A DNA stretch of 62,531 bases from Cellulosimicrobium cellulans (lineage in GTDB: Bacteria; Actinomycetota; Actinomycetes; Actinomycetales; Cellulomonadaceae): assembly GCF_006539945.1 (NCBI RefSeq), contig NZ_BJNZ01000027.1, forward strand, positions 1-62,531. Direction: 5' to 3'. Position 1 is the first letter of the stretch. Each line of letters starts with the position of its first letter. Position numbers and translations under genes: made by a program. The notes beneath the pieces were generated by a model. That model was not told the DNA's origin. It searched no databases and saw only the letters and a list, made by a program, of their open reading frames with translations. Positions 50,347 through 58,065 of the stretch are shown one piece after another.

Positions 50347-50508
50347 CTAACGCTGGTCTCCTGCCGGAGTGTTGGGCCAGATCAGGTCTCCGACGACCGG
50401 CCTGCTGTGACCGTCCATCACGAGACTGAGCAGGCTCCCTTCGACGCCTGGGCTCGCGGGTGCGATCGTCACCTGGACCGTGTGGGGGTGTGTGAGGTCG
50501 ATGGTCAT
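50347..50508 (-). CDS. Small hypothetical protein (53 residues)
   Basis: ATG 50508 with AAGGAG seven to twelve bases upstream; ends at TAG 50347-50349 before a hairpin. Residues MTIDLTHPHTVQVTIAPASP...MDGHSRPVVGDLIWPN suggest a small beta-fold. No family recognised. It follows the parA partner gene with a 25-bp gap, so it is probably in the par operon. Confidence 0.6.
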   Translation of the reverse strand: MTIDLTHPHTVQVTIAPASPGVEGSLLSLVMDGHSRPVVGDLIWPNTPAGDQR

Positions 50509-50533
50509 GCGCTGCTCCTTCGGTCGGTGGCGG

Positions 50534-51007
50534 TCATGATCCGATGGGCCGGCCCCTGCGGAACTCTCCTCGGTTCGCGGGGAACGGTTCGCCGTCGTTG
50601 AGCTCGTGCTCGAGGCGGGCTAGTTCGCGCTCGAGCGCGGTGCTGAGGAGTGCGGTCATGGAGACGTGACCGCCTTCGAGGCCGCCGGTGCGCAGCACGG
50701 CCGTCTCGGCGCGGCGGATCAGGTCCTCTTGGAATCGGAAGGTCCGGGAGACCATCGCTCCGCCGACCGGTGCCGGCGTCGGAGGTTCGGCCGAGCGCGT
50801 TCGCGGCGCGGGGAGGCGTCGCCTCGCGGAAGCTGCGGGCGGACCCTCGGCACTGGCTGCCGGTTCGGGCGACTGCGTCGGCGGGGCTGTGGGCCCGGCT
50901 GATGCTTCGGCGACCGGTGCTGGCGCGGCGGGGGTCGCGATGGGCTCGACGCGAGGAGTCAAGGAGATGGGGCTCGTTCCGCTAGGCCGCTTGCGCTCGA
51001 CCATCAT
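50534..51007 (-). CDS. Small ParB-like partner of ParA
   Basis: 157 residues from ATG 51007, overlapping the parA stop. The N-terminal 85 residues are Pro/Ala-rich and disordered. The C-terminal part (VSRTFRFQEDLIRRAETAVLR...VSMTALLSTALERELARLEHEL) looks like a ribbon-helix-helix DNA-binding domain. This organisation (parA then a small RHH-type centromere-binding protein) is common in plasmids. It may bind the palindromes at 51909-51996. Confidence 0.7.
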   Translation of the reverse strand: MMVERKRPSGTSPISLTPRVEPIATPAAPAPVAEASAGPTAPPTQSPEPAASAEGPPAASARRRLPAPRTRSAEPPTPAPVGGAMVSRTFRFQEDLIRRAETAVLRTGGLEGGHVSMTALLSTALERELARLEHELNDGEPFPANRGEFRRGRPIGS

Positions 51008-51891
51008 GCGATCCTCTCGGCGTACGCGGGCAGAATCCGGTCGATGATGCGCTGGGCGACTTCGTCGAAGATCCGCACCGTGGTGCGGCCGCGCTCGTCG
51101 TTCCAGGCTGTAAGGGAGACGCCGGCGGCGTCGGCCTCGGCGAACCTCGTCCACTCGGGCACGTACGGCGGTGTGAGCTCCACTTCGACGTCGCCAGGGA
51201 TGATCTTGACGGTGCGCAGGTTCCACACGAGGTCTCCAAAGCGCTCTCGGAGGCCCTCGATCTGGAAGTCTCCCTCTGCGGTCTGGCGGCGACGTGTCAC
51301 GAGGACGCCACCGACCCGCAACTCAGGGTTGGCGAGGTCGACCGCGTGCTGCGTCACGAAGTCGCTGACGCGGATCGCCGCCTCGACGGAGTCATACCCG
51401 GTGTCCGAGGGGATGATCACGACGTCAGCCGCGCTCATCGACATTTGCACGAGGTGGCCGAGGTCGGGACGGGAGTCGATGAGGACGACGTCGTAGTCGT
51501 CAGTCCATCCCGTCAACGCCTTGCGCAGACGGCGGAACGCACCGACGGTGCCGGCTTCGGCTTCTCGGTTGATTAGGTCGAAGCGGGCGGGAATCACGTC
51601 GATGTGCTTGGCCTCTGCTGTCAGCTCGCCCGCGGCGTTCCTCCAACCGCACTCGACGACGGCCCCCTCCCCCGCGCCCTCGGCGTTCGCGGCGATCGCC
51701 TCTGACACGCTCGGGATCGGGTTCGCCGGGTCCCACTCGATCCCGAGCCGTCGGGTTGCGTTCGCCTGGGGGTCCATGTCCACCACCAGGACGTTGAGGC
51801 CCTGGCGCGCGAGACCGGCTGCGGTCTGCACGGTGCATCCGGTCTTCTGGACTCCACCCTTGTTGTTGGCGAAGAGGATCGTGACGGGCAT
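51004..51891 (-). CDS. parA: ParA-type partition ATPase
   Basis: 295 residues. Deviant Walker A NNKGGVQKTGCT (residues 9-20), switch LVVDMDPQANATRRLGI and VVLIDSRPDLG fit ParA/Soj. The usual KGGVGKTT is here KGGVQKTG, with Gln and Gly at two conserved places. It moves plasmid copies on the nucleoid. It starts downstream of the repeat-rich region and is co-translated with its partner. Confidence 0.88.
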   Translation of the reverse strand: MPVTILFANNKGGVQKTGCTVQTAAGLARQGLNVLVVDMDPQANATRRLGIEWDPANPIPSVSEAIAANAEGAGEGAVVECGWRNAAGELTAEAKHIDVIPARFDLINREAEAGTVGAFRRLRKALTGWTDDYDVVLIDSRPDLGHLVQMSMSAADVVIIPSDTGYDSVEAAIRVSDFVTQHAVDLANPELRVGGVLVTRRRQTAEGDFQIEGLRERFGDLVWNLRTVKIIPGDVEVELTPPYVPEWTRFAEADAAGVSLTAWNDERGRTTVRIFDEVAQRIIDRILPAYAERIA

Positions 51892-52057
51892 CTTGGCACC
51901 TCCAGGTGCAATGCAAGCATTGCAATGCTTGCGTTCGTTGCTGGGCGCGCCGCAGCGCTGTCAGACAGGATAGCAACTAATCGAATGCTTGCATTCCTTG
52001 TATGTATTGCAAGACTTGCACTGCTTACAATACATACAAGTCTTGCGTGCGACGCAC
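51892..52057. other. Repeat-rich origin/centromere-like region
   Basis: AT-richer stretch between parA and rep. Holds CAATGCAAGCATTG (51909-51922), CAATGCTTGCGTTC (51923-51936), GAATGCTTGCATTC (51983-51996), and a 13-bp inverted repeat CTTGTATGTATTG (51997-52009) / CAATACATACAAG (52028-52040) with CAAGACTTG and CAAGTCTTG around it. Good candidate for the replication origin iterons or the parS site. Confidence 0.7.
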
Positions 52058-53962
52058 CTACGTCGCGAGACCGTCGACCAGCGTCCACTCGCTCGCCTGC
52101 GCGTCGTCCGGCGGCCACCACCAGGACTCTGCGGGGTCTCCGGGCTCGATGGACTCGTGCCGGCTGAGATAGGTACGCCAGGCCCCGCGCTGTGCGGCGT
52201 AGAGACGCAGCTGGGCCGCGACGGCCTCGAGAACCCCGAGATGCTCGGCGACCCGAAGCAGGGCGTCAGACCGGGGGAGTAGGGCGCCGCGTGCGCGGTC
52301 GAGGAGTCCCCACGACGTGAGCAGGTCGACGGCCTCGTGCACCGCCCTGCGGGAGATGCCAGTGGTGTCCACGAGCTGCGTGACCGTCTCTGCTCGGCCG
52401 TTCTCGACGGCCTCGAACACGAGGGCGGCCACGTGGCCGAGTTCGCGGAACACGGGGCGCAGCGCGTGGATCCGCCCGCGGTCCCAGCGCAGGTCCGCAG
52501 CGCGGTCGATGAGGTCGGAGGGCAGCGTGAGCGCGTACAGGTCGGCGTACTCGCCGCGCCCTTGCTCGAGTCGGTCGATCCAGCCGGCCTTGCTTAGCTC
52601 GTGGAGCAGGACAGAGACAGTCGAGTGGTCCATCCCGGATGCGATGGCGAGGGAGCGCGTGCCGAACGAGACGTAGCGACTTCCGGTCTTGTGGGCGGCT
52701 TCTCCCAGTGCGCGCAGGAGGAACCGAGCCCCGTACCACTTCCGTCCGGGGAACCGGTGTTGCTCGCTCGTGCGCAGGCAGGCTCGCCAGGTGCGGATGA
52801 ACGCGTGTTCGTCGCCAAGGCCTGGAGCACCCCCCTGTGACTCTTGGGCGCTTGTGTTGGATCTGTGCACAGTGACATTCCGCGTCGTGGCGGACTGTTC
52901 GGCGTGCTGGGCTACGAGGCGTTGGGCGTTGTGCCAGTCGCGGGCGAGGGCGCCGTGGCGCTGTGTGGGGGAGTAGCGCGCGTAGAGCGCAGCCAGGCCG
53001 GGCCAGCGTCCGTCGCTGAGTCGGGCTGCGACGTCGGCCAGGCGCCAGCCAGCGGCGGCGGCGCCGGCGATGACGGCCTGGCGTGCCTCGGACGGCGAGT
53101 CGTAGCGGTCGGTGTCGTAGACGCCGTCGCGGGCGATGCGCGTCAGGCGGGCCGAGAGGGCCCGGCCGTGGGCGGCCGAGCTGCGGGGTTCCGTAGAGGG
53201 TTCAGCGGCCTGTAGAGGGGCCTGGGTGGCTCGCCGGGCGCCGATCTGGGCGCGGTACGTCTCCTGCAGCGCAGCGACGACCTCCCGTGGGCTGGGCCGG
53301 TGCAGGACGTCGACGGCAATGTTGAGGCTCATCGTCAGCGCCTGGTGCCCGCCGCTCGCGTGGGCGGCACCGGGGACGCGGATGCACCCGGTGCGAAGAG
53401 ACTGGTGCGGGCCGGGGTCCATCGTGGGGTAGGCGGTGGCGATGGCCTCGACGAGTTCGCGGGCGCTGGTGTAGTCCAGTCGCTCGGCCAGTGGAACGTA
53501 GACGTGGCGGCCGCCGTTGGGGGAGACGTCGGTGATCACCCGAGCGCCGGCGGACTCGAGTTCGCGCACGAGCCGGGACGCGTCTGCCATGACGCGTGCC
53601 GCACCACCGCGTGAGGAGTCGAGGTCGAAGCACAGGGCGCGGCAGGTGCCGTCGTCGCCGTAGACGCGCACGGCCGCCGGCATCGACGGCAGCACCGCCG
53701 TCAGGGCCCGCTCGTCACGGTCGCGGTACTGGATCCCGCTGGCGCGGCGAGAAGCGAGTCGCACGCGAAGCGCACCGGCTAGCAGGGGCGCGCAGGCTGC
53801 CCACTCCGCAGCCGCGGCGGCCTGGGACTCTCTGGACGAACGTCCAGAAACGGACGCAAGCACGGTTGCGTCGATCGGTGTGTCGCGCTCGCCTTCGTGT
53901 GCGGGCGCCCGCTGGGTGCTTATGATGGTCTCCAGACAGCGACGCACCTGAGGGTGCGTCAA
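52058..53962 (-). CDS. rep: Replication initiator with primase-polymerase-like domain
   Basis: About 634 residues if read from TTG 53962; the true start is uncertain because a hairpin (GACGCACC-tga-GGGTGCGTC) lies there. Residues 100-215 carry a primase/PrimPol-like set: LCFDLDSSRG, TDVSPNGGRHVYVPL and GCIRVPGAAHASGGHQAL. The C-terminal half has a winged helix (TRSLAIASGMDHSTVSVLLHELSKAGW) and another HTH (DTTGISRRAVHEAVDLLTSWGLL). Such AEP-type initiators start actinobacterial plasmids. Next to the repeat region and parA. Confidence 0.8.
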   Translation of the reverse strand: MTHPQVRRCLETIISTQRAPAHEGERDTPIDATVLASVSGRSSRESQAAAAAEWAACAPLLAGALRVRLASRRASGIQYRDRDERALTAVLPSMPAAVRVYGDDGTCRALCFDLDSSRGGAARVMADASRLVRELESAGARVITDVSPNGGRHVYVPLAERLDYTSARELVEAIATAYPTMDPGPHQSLRTGCIRVPGAAHASGGHQALTMSLNIAVDVLHRPSPREVVAALQETYRAQIGARRATQAPLQAAEPSTEPRSSAAHGRALSARLTRIARDGVYDTDRYDSPSEARQAVIAGAAAAGWRLADVAARLSDGRWPGLAALYARYSPTQRHGALARDWHNAQRLVAQHAEQSATTRNVTVHRSNTSAQESQGGAPGLGDEHAFIRTWRACLRTSEQHRFPGRKWYGARFLLRALGEAAHKTGSRYVSFGTRSLAIASGMDHSTVSVLLHELSKAGWIDRLEQGRGEYADLYALTLPSDLIDRAADLRWDRGRIHALRPVFRELGHVAALVFEAVENGRAETVTQLVDTTGISRRAVHEAVDLLTSWGLLDRARGALLPRSDALLRVAEHLGVLEAVAAQLRLYAAQRGAWRTYLSRHESIEPGDPAESWWWPPDDAQASEWTLVDGLAT

Positions 53963-54018
53963 TCGGGGCCCATCACCTCCGTCGCCGCCAAGCTTGAGGG
54001 TGATGAGCTTCGTATCGT

Positions 54019-54042
54019 GGCCCGCCCCTTCGGGGGCGGGCC
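54019..54042 (-). terminator. Hairpin after the RHH-like gene
   Basis: 10-bp stem GGCCCGCCCC/GGGGCGGGCC with TTCG loop, just beyond the stop of the minus-strand gene at 54059. Confidence 0.75.
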
Positions 54043-54058
54043 GCTCTGCGTTATGCGG

Positions 54059-54310
54059 TTATGCAGTCTTGAGAGGCAGCTCCTCCTGCTGGCTCGGCTG
54101 CTCGGGCCACCACGCGGGCAGGCCCGAATCGTCAAGTTCGATGTGACGAGCGACGCGCTCGAGCACGACGCCAAGCGACTCGCCGGCCGCGTCTGCCATC
54201 TGGTCGAAGACAGCCTTCGTGCCCTCGTCGACGCGCGCGTAGAGCGCGGCCGTCGTGCGAGGGTCAAGCGACCCCCGAGGGCGGCGTGCCCTGGTCGGAG
54301 TGCTGGTCAT
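54059..54310 (-). CDS. Small RHH-like DNA-binding protein
   Basis: 83 residues from ATG 54310. Basic N-terminus (TRARRPRGSLDPRTTAALYARVDEGTKAVFDQMADAAGESLGVVLERVARHI) reads as an Arc/CopG-like fold. Three CTAGTG/CTAGCG direct repeats (54321-54338) lie 11 bp before the start and are a likely self-operator. Possible copy-control or partition role for the nearby rep (inference). Confidence 0.6.
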   Translation of the reverse strand: MTSTPTRARRPRGSLDPRTTAALYARVDEGTKAVFDQMADAAGESLGVVLERVARHIELDDSGLPAWWPEQPSQQEELPLKTA

Positions 54311-54320
54311 GGCCACGAAC

Positions 54321-54338
54321 CTAGTGCTAGTGCTAGCG
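54321..54338 (-). promoter_or_regulatory. CTAGTG direct repeats
   Basis: CTAGTG-CTAGTG-CTAGCG, three six-base units head to tail, directly upstream of the RHH-like gene. Short phased direct repeats are typical RHH operators. Confidence 0.6.
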
Positions 54339-54416
54339 CCGCGGTGGTACGACGCGCGGCGTGTCGCTCCGTCATCGCGCAAGCGACGTCGGCATTCCTT
54401 CCAGGCGAAGGGCGCT

Positions 54417-54734
54417 TCAGCGGCCAGCGATGTAGTCGCTGAACGCGGTTCCCACCTTCTCGACCTGCTGGCGGTCCGCCTGCCACTGCACGCGACGACC
54501 CTGGCGCCGCTCAGGGGGCACGTCGGCGTGGACGAGCCCTTGCGCTTCAAATGCGCGCAGGTGGCTCTGGACGGCCTGCCTGGTCGCGCCGAGTAGGTCC
54601 GCGAGTTCCGCGATCGTGAGCGTGTCATGGAGAGCCAGGGCGCGCAGCACCTCGGCGCGCGCCCTGTTGCCGACGAGCTCAATGGCGACCTCGACCTCCC
54701 TGGGCATCCCCGGGGGCTTCGTTAGTCGCGGCAT
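54417..54734 (-). CDS. ArsR-like winged-helix regulator
   Basis: 105 residues from ATG 54734. Winged helix: NRARAEVLRALALHDTLTIAELADLLGATRQAVQSHLRAFEAQGL. No Cys/His metal site. Probably controls transfer genes or the adjacent minus-strand set; target unknown. Confidence 0.75.
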   Translation of the reverse strand: MPRLTKPPGMPREVEVAIELVGNRARAEVLRALALHDTLTIAELADLLGATRQAVQSHLRAFEAQGLVHADVPPERRQGRRVQWQADRQQVEKVGTAFSDYIAGR

Positions 54735-54862
54735 GGCTTCATCCTGCCGGATGAGCGCCTGCCGCTCCGCCCCCTCCTACTCACAATCTATCGTTGCATG
54801 TTGCTAGCCCTGGTGCTTTCCAACTCAACAGCGGCGATGTTCGCGACGAGTCACGAGGTGAG

Positions 54863-54895
54863 CGGGCCCGGGCGCGCTGTGCGTGCCCGGGCCCG
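54863..54895 (-). terminator. Hairpin after the second winged-helix gene
   Basis: CGGGCCCGGGC (54863-54873) with GCCCGGGCCCG (54885-54895), perfect 11-bp stem, 14 bp past the stop at 54909. Confidence 0.8.
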
Positions 54896-54908
54896 AGTGT
54901 GCGGAGGC

Positions 54909-55214
54909 TCAGCCGAGCAGTACTCGTTCGAACTTCTTGAGCAGCTGGCGCACACGCTTGTCGTCGAGTTGGTAGCGCACGTATCGACCGTGGCGCTCTT
55001 GCTGGGGGAGATCTCCCTGGATCACTCCTGCGGCCTCGAGCTCGCGCAGGTGCTTCCCGAGGCTGCCGGTGGCGATACCGGTGCCCTTCTGGATCGCACC
55101 GAAGTAGTTCTCGGCGGGCTTCTTACGCAGGTGGCGAACCACGGCGATCCTGTCATCGCTACGGGCGATCTGACCGAGCGAGTCGAGGTCGTCGTCCGGG
55201 GACTTGTACGGCAA
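54909..55214 (-). CDS. Winged-helix regulator
   Basis: 101 residues from TTG 55214; no ATG or GTG lies between this and the upstream stop at 55262. Winged helix: DDRIAVVRHLRKKPAENYFGAIQKGTGIATGSLGKHLRELEAAGVI, then a wing with RHGRYVRYQL. No metal-binding Cys. Last gene of the minus-strand conjugation set, a likely regulator of it. Confidence 0.7.
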   Translation of the reverse strand: MPYKSPDDDLDSLGQIARSDDRIAVVRHLRKKPAENYFGAIQKGTGIATGSLGKHLRELEAAGVIQGDLPQQERHGRYVRYQLDDKRVRQLLKKFERVLLG

Positions 55215-55261
55215 CTGAGGTCTCGTTCTGTGAGGGCTGATGTGTGGACTTGCGCGGCCGG

Positions 55262-56626
55262 TCAGAGACCGCGGGCTACCGCTGCCCCCGCAGCTAGCCA
55301 AGCACGTCTTGTCTCCGGCCGCAGCGCCCCGTACCGGAGGGTGCCCTCCTGCATGGCTGGATCGAAGGGAATCGCGACGGACTCTCGGGCGATCCACCGG
55401 TCATCTGCCGCGAGCTTCGACGCCTCGTCGAGCGTGCCGCCCTTCTTCTCCTGGCTGACCACGACGACGGCGTTGCGCGCGAGAGCGGCGCTGCGCTGGT
55501 CGCGCTCTTCGAGGGTGTCGAGCAGGAGTCGCCCGGCCTCTGCTCGGTCGGGCTGCGTCGTCGTCGCGACCACCAGCTGGTCGGCGTTCTCGACCGCGCG
55601 CAGCCACAGCTCGTCAGACTCGTCGTTGCCCGTGTCGATGATGATGAGCCGGTAGTACTTGCGCAGGACGGAGTGGAGCGCGTCGAACTGGTCGCCGCCG
55701 AGCCGCTGGTCCTTGGCGAGGATGAGCGGCTGGGACCGCAGGACGTCGTACCGGTCGCGCGTCTGGTGGTGCACGTAGTGCGCCAGGTCGGCGCTCTGCG
55801 CCGAGGTCCCCAGCAGTCGGTCGACGGCCGGAAGCAGGTCCAGGAAGGTCGCCTCATGTGGCCCTTGCTCGGTCCTCCACCCCAGCGTCCCCCTCGTCTG
55901 GTTGTTGTCCATCGCGGCGACGCCGGCGCCGCCGAAGAGCGCGAAGACGGCTGACAGGCAGATCGTCGTGGGCGTCTTGTTGGCCCCACCCTTGCCGTTC
56001 ACGATCGCGATGGTGCGCGGTCCGGGCCAGTGCTGGGAGACGTGTCGGGCGTCCTCGCGCTGCTCACGCTCGGCCTCGCTGGGGGACATGCGGATCCCGA
56101 CTCGAGTGAGAAGGCCGCGGAGACCCTCCTTCGCGGGCTCCTCGACCTGCTCTTGGGTGAGGAACGACTCTCGCCGCTCGCGCCGGGTGACGGGGGCAGC
56201 ATCATGCGCCTCCGGTGCGTGCGCCGGCTCGGAGGGCGCGGTCGGGTCCCCGGCGGGGGTGTCCTGGACCGGGCTTGCCGCCAGCGTCGCGATAGCGGGG
56301 AGCGCAGCGGGCTCCTCATCGAGGGCCAGCGGCTCGGCGTCAGCCGTGGGCGCCGGGGCCTGCGTAGCCGTCGGCGCGACAGGGTCGACGTCCTCGACGG
56401 CGATGACCTCGACCCGGCCGTCGGGAGTGACCCGCAAGTGTCGCGTCTCCGCTCCGGTCTCGGCCTGGACGGTGATGGGCTCGCCGAAGCGAGCGGTGTG
56501 CTCGACGAGCAGGCTCACGGCTTGGGCCTGAACCTCGCTCGGTGGGCCCGGGTTGAGATCGACGATGCGATCAGGCATCCGGACCTGGCCGCCTGTGCCG
56601 TCGGGGCGGACGAGAACGGTGATCAT
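55262..56626 (-). CDS. ParA/MinD-like ATPase with long N-terminal region
   Basis: 454 residues. The N-terminal 180 residues are acidic and Pro/Ala-rich. The ATPase domain starts AIVNGKGGANKTPTTICLSAVF (near residues 212-233), with the deviant P-loop KGGANKT, and contains LIIIDTGNDES. It resembles CpaE/MinD-like proteins encoded with conjugation genes in actinobacteria rather than the plasmid ParA. May position the transfer machine (inference). Overlaps the upstream gene by four bases. Confidence 0.78.
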   Translation of the reverse strand: MITVLVRPDGTGGQVRMPDRIVDLNPGPPSEVQAQAVSLLVEHTARFGEPITVQAETGAETRHLRVTPDGRVEVIAVEDVDPVAPTATQAPAPTADAEPLALDEEPAALPAIATLAASPVQDTPAGDPTAPSEPAHAPEAHDAAPVTRRERRESFLTQEQVEEPAKEGLRGLLTRVGIRMSPSEAEREQREDARHVSQHWPGPRTIAIVNGKGGANKTPTTICLSAVFALFGGAGVAAMDNNQTRGTLGWRTEQGPHEATFLDLLPAVDRLLGTSAQSADLAHYVHHQTRDRYDVLRSQPLILAKDQRLGGDQFDALHSVLRKYYRLIIIDTGNDESDELWLRAVENADQLVVATTTQPDRAEAGRLLLDTLEERDQRSAALARNAVVVVSQEKKGGTLDEASKLAADDRWIARESVAIPFDPAMQEGTLRYGALRPETRRAWLAAGAAVARGL

Positions 56627-58065
56627 GGGTTCGTCCTTTCGTTGGTGCGGGGGAGTGCGTACAGCAGGGTTTGGTCGACCTTCTCGGCGACGAAGTAGGC
56701 AAAGTCGTCGGTGACCGCGAAGGGCAGGGCGGGTGTCGTGCTCTCGCCGTAGACGCGAACGGTGCCGGTGCTAGCGGAGACGGCCGCGCGGCGGTCGGAA
56801 GAGCCGTAGACGGTGCGTCCGTGAACGGCAGTCGGCGTGATGTTCTCGAGCTGGGCGACGTGCGGCGTGCTCGAGTAGTCGACCAGGACGGACCCGAGCG
56901 TCATCGATTCCCCGGTGGGGTCGTGCAGGGGAACGTCGTCGGCGCGGATCGCGCCGGCCTCGACGGGGCTGGAGGCTCGGATCGTGCCGTCCGCGAGGTC
57001 GATGAGTGCGGCGACTGCGCCGTCGTCGCCGGTGGACCAGGTGACGACGAGCTGGGAGTCCGTGGCGGCGGAGACGACGAGGGGCTTTCCGGTGGACCCG
57101 GTTGGCCGGGGGAGCTCGTGCTCCTGCGGCTCGCCGTCGGCCGGGACCAGCCACCAGGTGTCGGCCCCGACGGCGATCACGCCGTCCGCAGTCGCCAGGA
57201 CGGGCCGGGCGCCGACCGGGACGTCCCGTCGGGTCAGACCGTCGCCGTCGAAGAGGGCGACGGTCTGGTTCTCGAGCGCGACGAGGGGCACCGATCCGAG
57301 GTAGGTGACCCTGCCGCGTGCGGTCAGGTCGAGCGTGACCGGGGAGCCGTCCCAGTCGTCCGCGCTCATGTCGAGAGGCCAAAGGCTCAGCTCCTCTCCA
57401 GAGGAAGCGGCGAGGACGGGGCGGCCCTGAACCTCGGCCGGAGTCACTTCCGAGCGTGCCTTCGAACCGGTCCAGGTCGTGGTCGCAGTCGCCCCGTCGA
57501 CGATGCGCAGCTCGCCGTCCGGATCCGTCAGGACTACGCGTCCATCGGCCAGGAGGGTGGGCGTGGAGCGTGGCGCGACCGGCAGCGCCCATGTGGCTTT
57601 CTGCGCGAACCCGGGCGGGGAGAGGACCGGGAGGTTCGCGCCGGCACCGGGCAGCGAGGCCGGGGTCGTGGGTCCCGTGGCCGCAGGGGGCGCCGGATCT
57701 TCGCCTCCGGCGAGCGCGACGCCGACGGCCGTGAGGCTGAGGACGGCCACGACGCTCGTGCCGATTGCTGCGAGGAGGAGCGGACGCCGGCGGGGCGCCA
57801 CGCTCTGCGGTAGGGGAGTCGTGTCGATCGCCTCGCCGGTGGCGGTCACGATCATCTGGAACACGCCGTCAGGGGTGGCGGCTCGCACCCGCACGGCGTT
57901 CAGGTGGTGGGCGCGAACGTACTCGGCGACCGCCTGGACGCCGACGGTCGTCGGGCTCTCTACTTCCGGGACGACGACGCGCGCCCCGTCGACGAAGAGC
58001 GCGCCGTCGGCGTCGAGGCGGAGGTTGACCACCGGGAACGGTGGCACGGACTGCGGATCAAGCAT
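56623..58065 (-). CDS. Single-pass membrane protein with extracytoplasmic beta-propeller
   Basis: 480 residues. A cytosolic N-terminal domain (about 90 residues, with VPEVESPTTVGVQAVAEYVRAHHLNAVRVRA), one membrane helix (LLAAIGTSVVAVLSLTAVGVALA), then a Pro-rich linker and a beta-propeller-like outer domain of repeated short blades (LLADGRVVLTDPDGELRIVDG). Common next to the MinD-like ATPase in actinobacterial transfer clusters; may be a scaffold of the secretion complex. Confidence 0.7.
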   Translation of the reverse strand: MLDPQSVPPFPVVNLRLDADGALFVDGARVVVPEVESPTTVGVQAVAEYVRAHHLNAVRVRAATPDGVFQMIVTATGEAIDTTPLPQSVAPRRRPLLLAAIGTSVVAVLSLTAVGVALAGGEDPAPPAATGPTTPASLPGAGANLPVLSPPGFAQKATWALPVAPRSTPTLLADGRVVLTDPDGELRIVDGATATTTWTGSKARSEVTPAEVQGRPVLAASSGEELSLWPLDMSADDWDGSPVTLDLTARGRVTYLGSVPLVALENQTVALFDGDGLTRRDVPVGARPVLATADGVIAVGADTWWLVPADGEPQEHELPRPTGSTGKPLVVSAATDSQLVVTWSTGDDGAVAALIDLADGTIRASSPVEAGAIRADDVPLHDPTGESMTLGSVLVDYSSTPHVAQLENITPTAVHGRTVYGSSDRRAAVSASTGTVRVYGESTTPALPFAVTDDFAYFVAEKVDQTLLYALPRTNERTNP

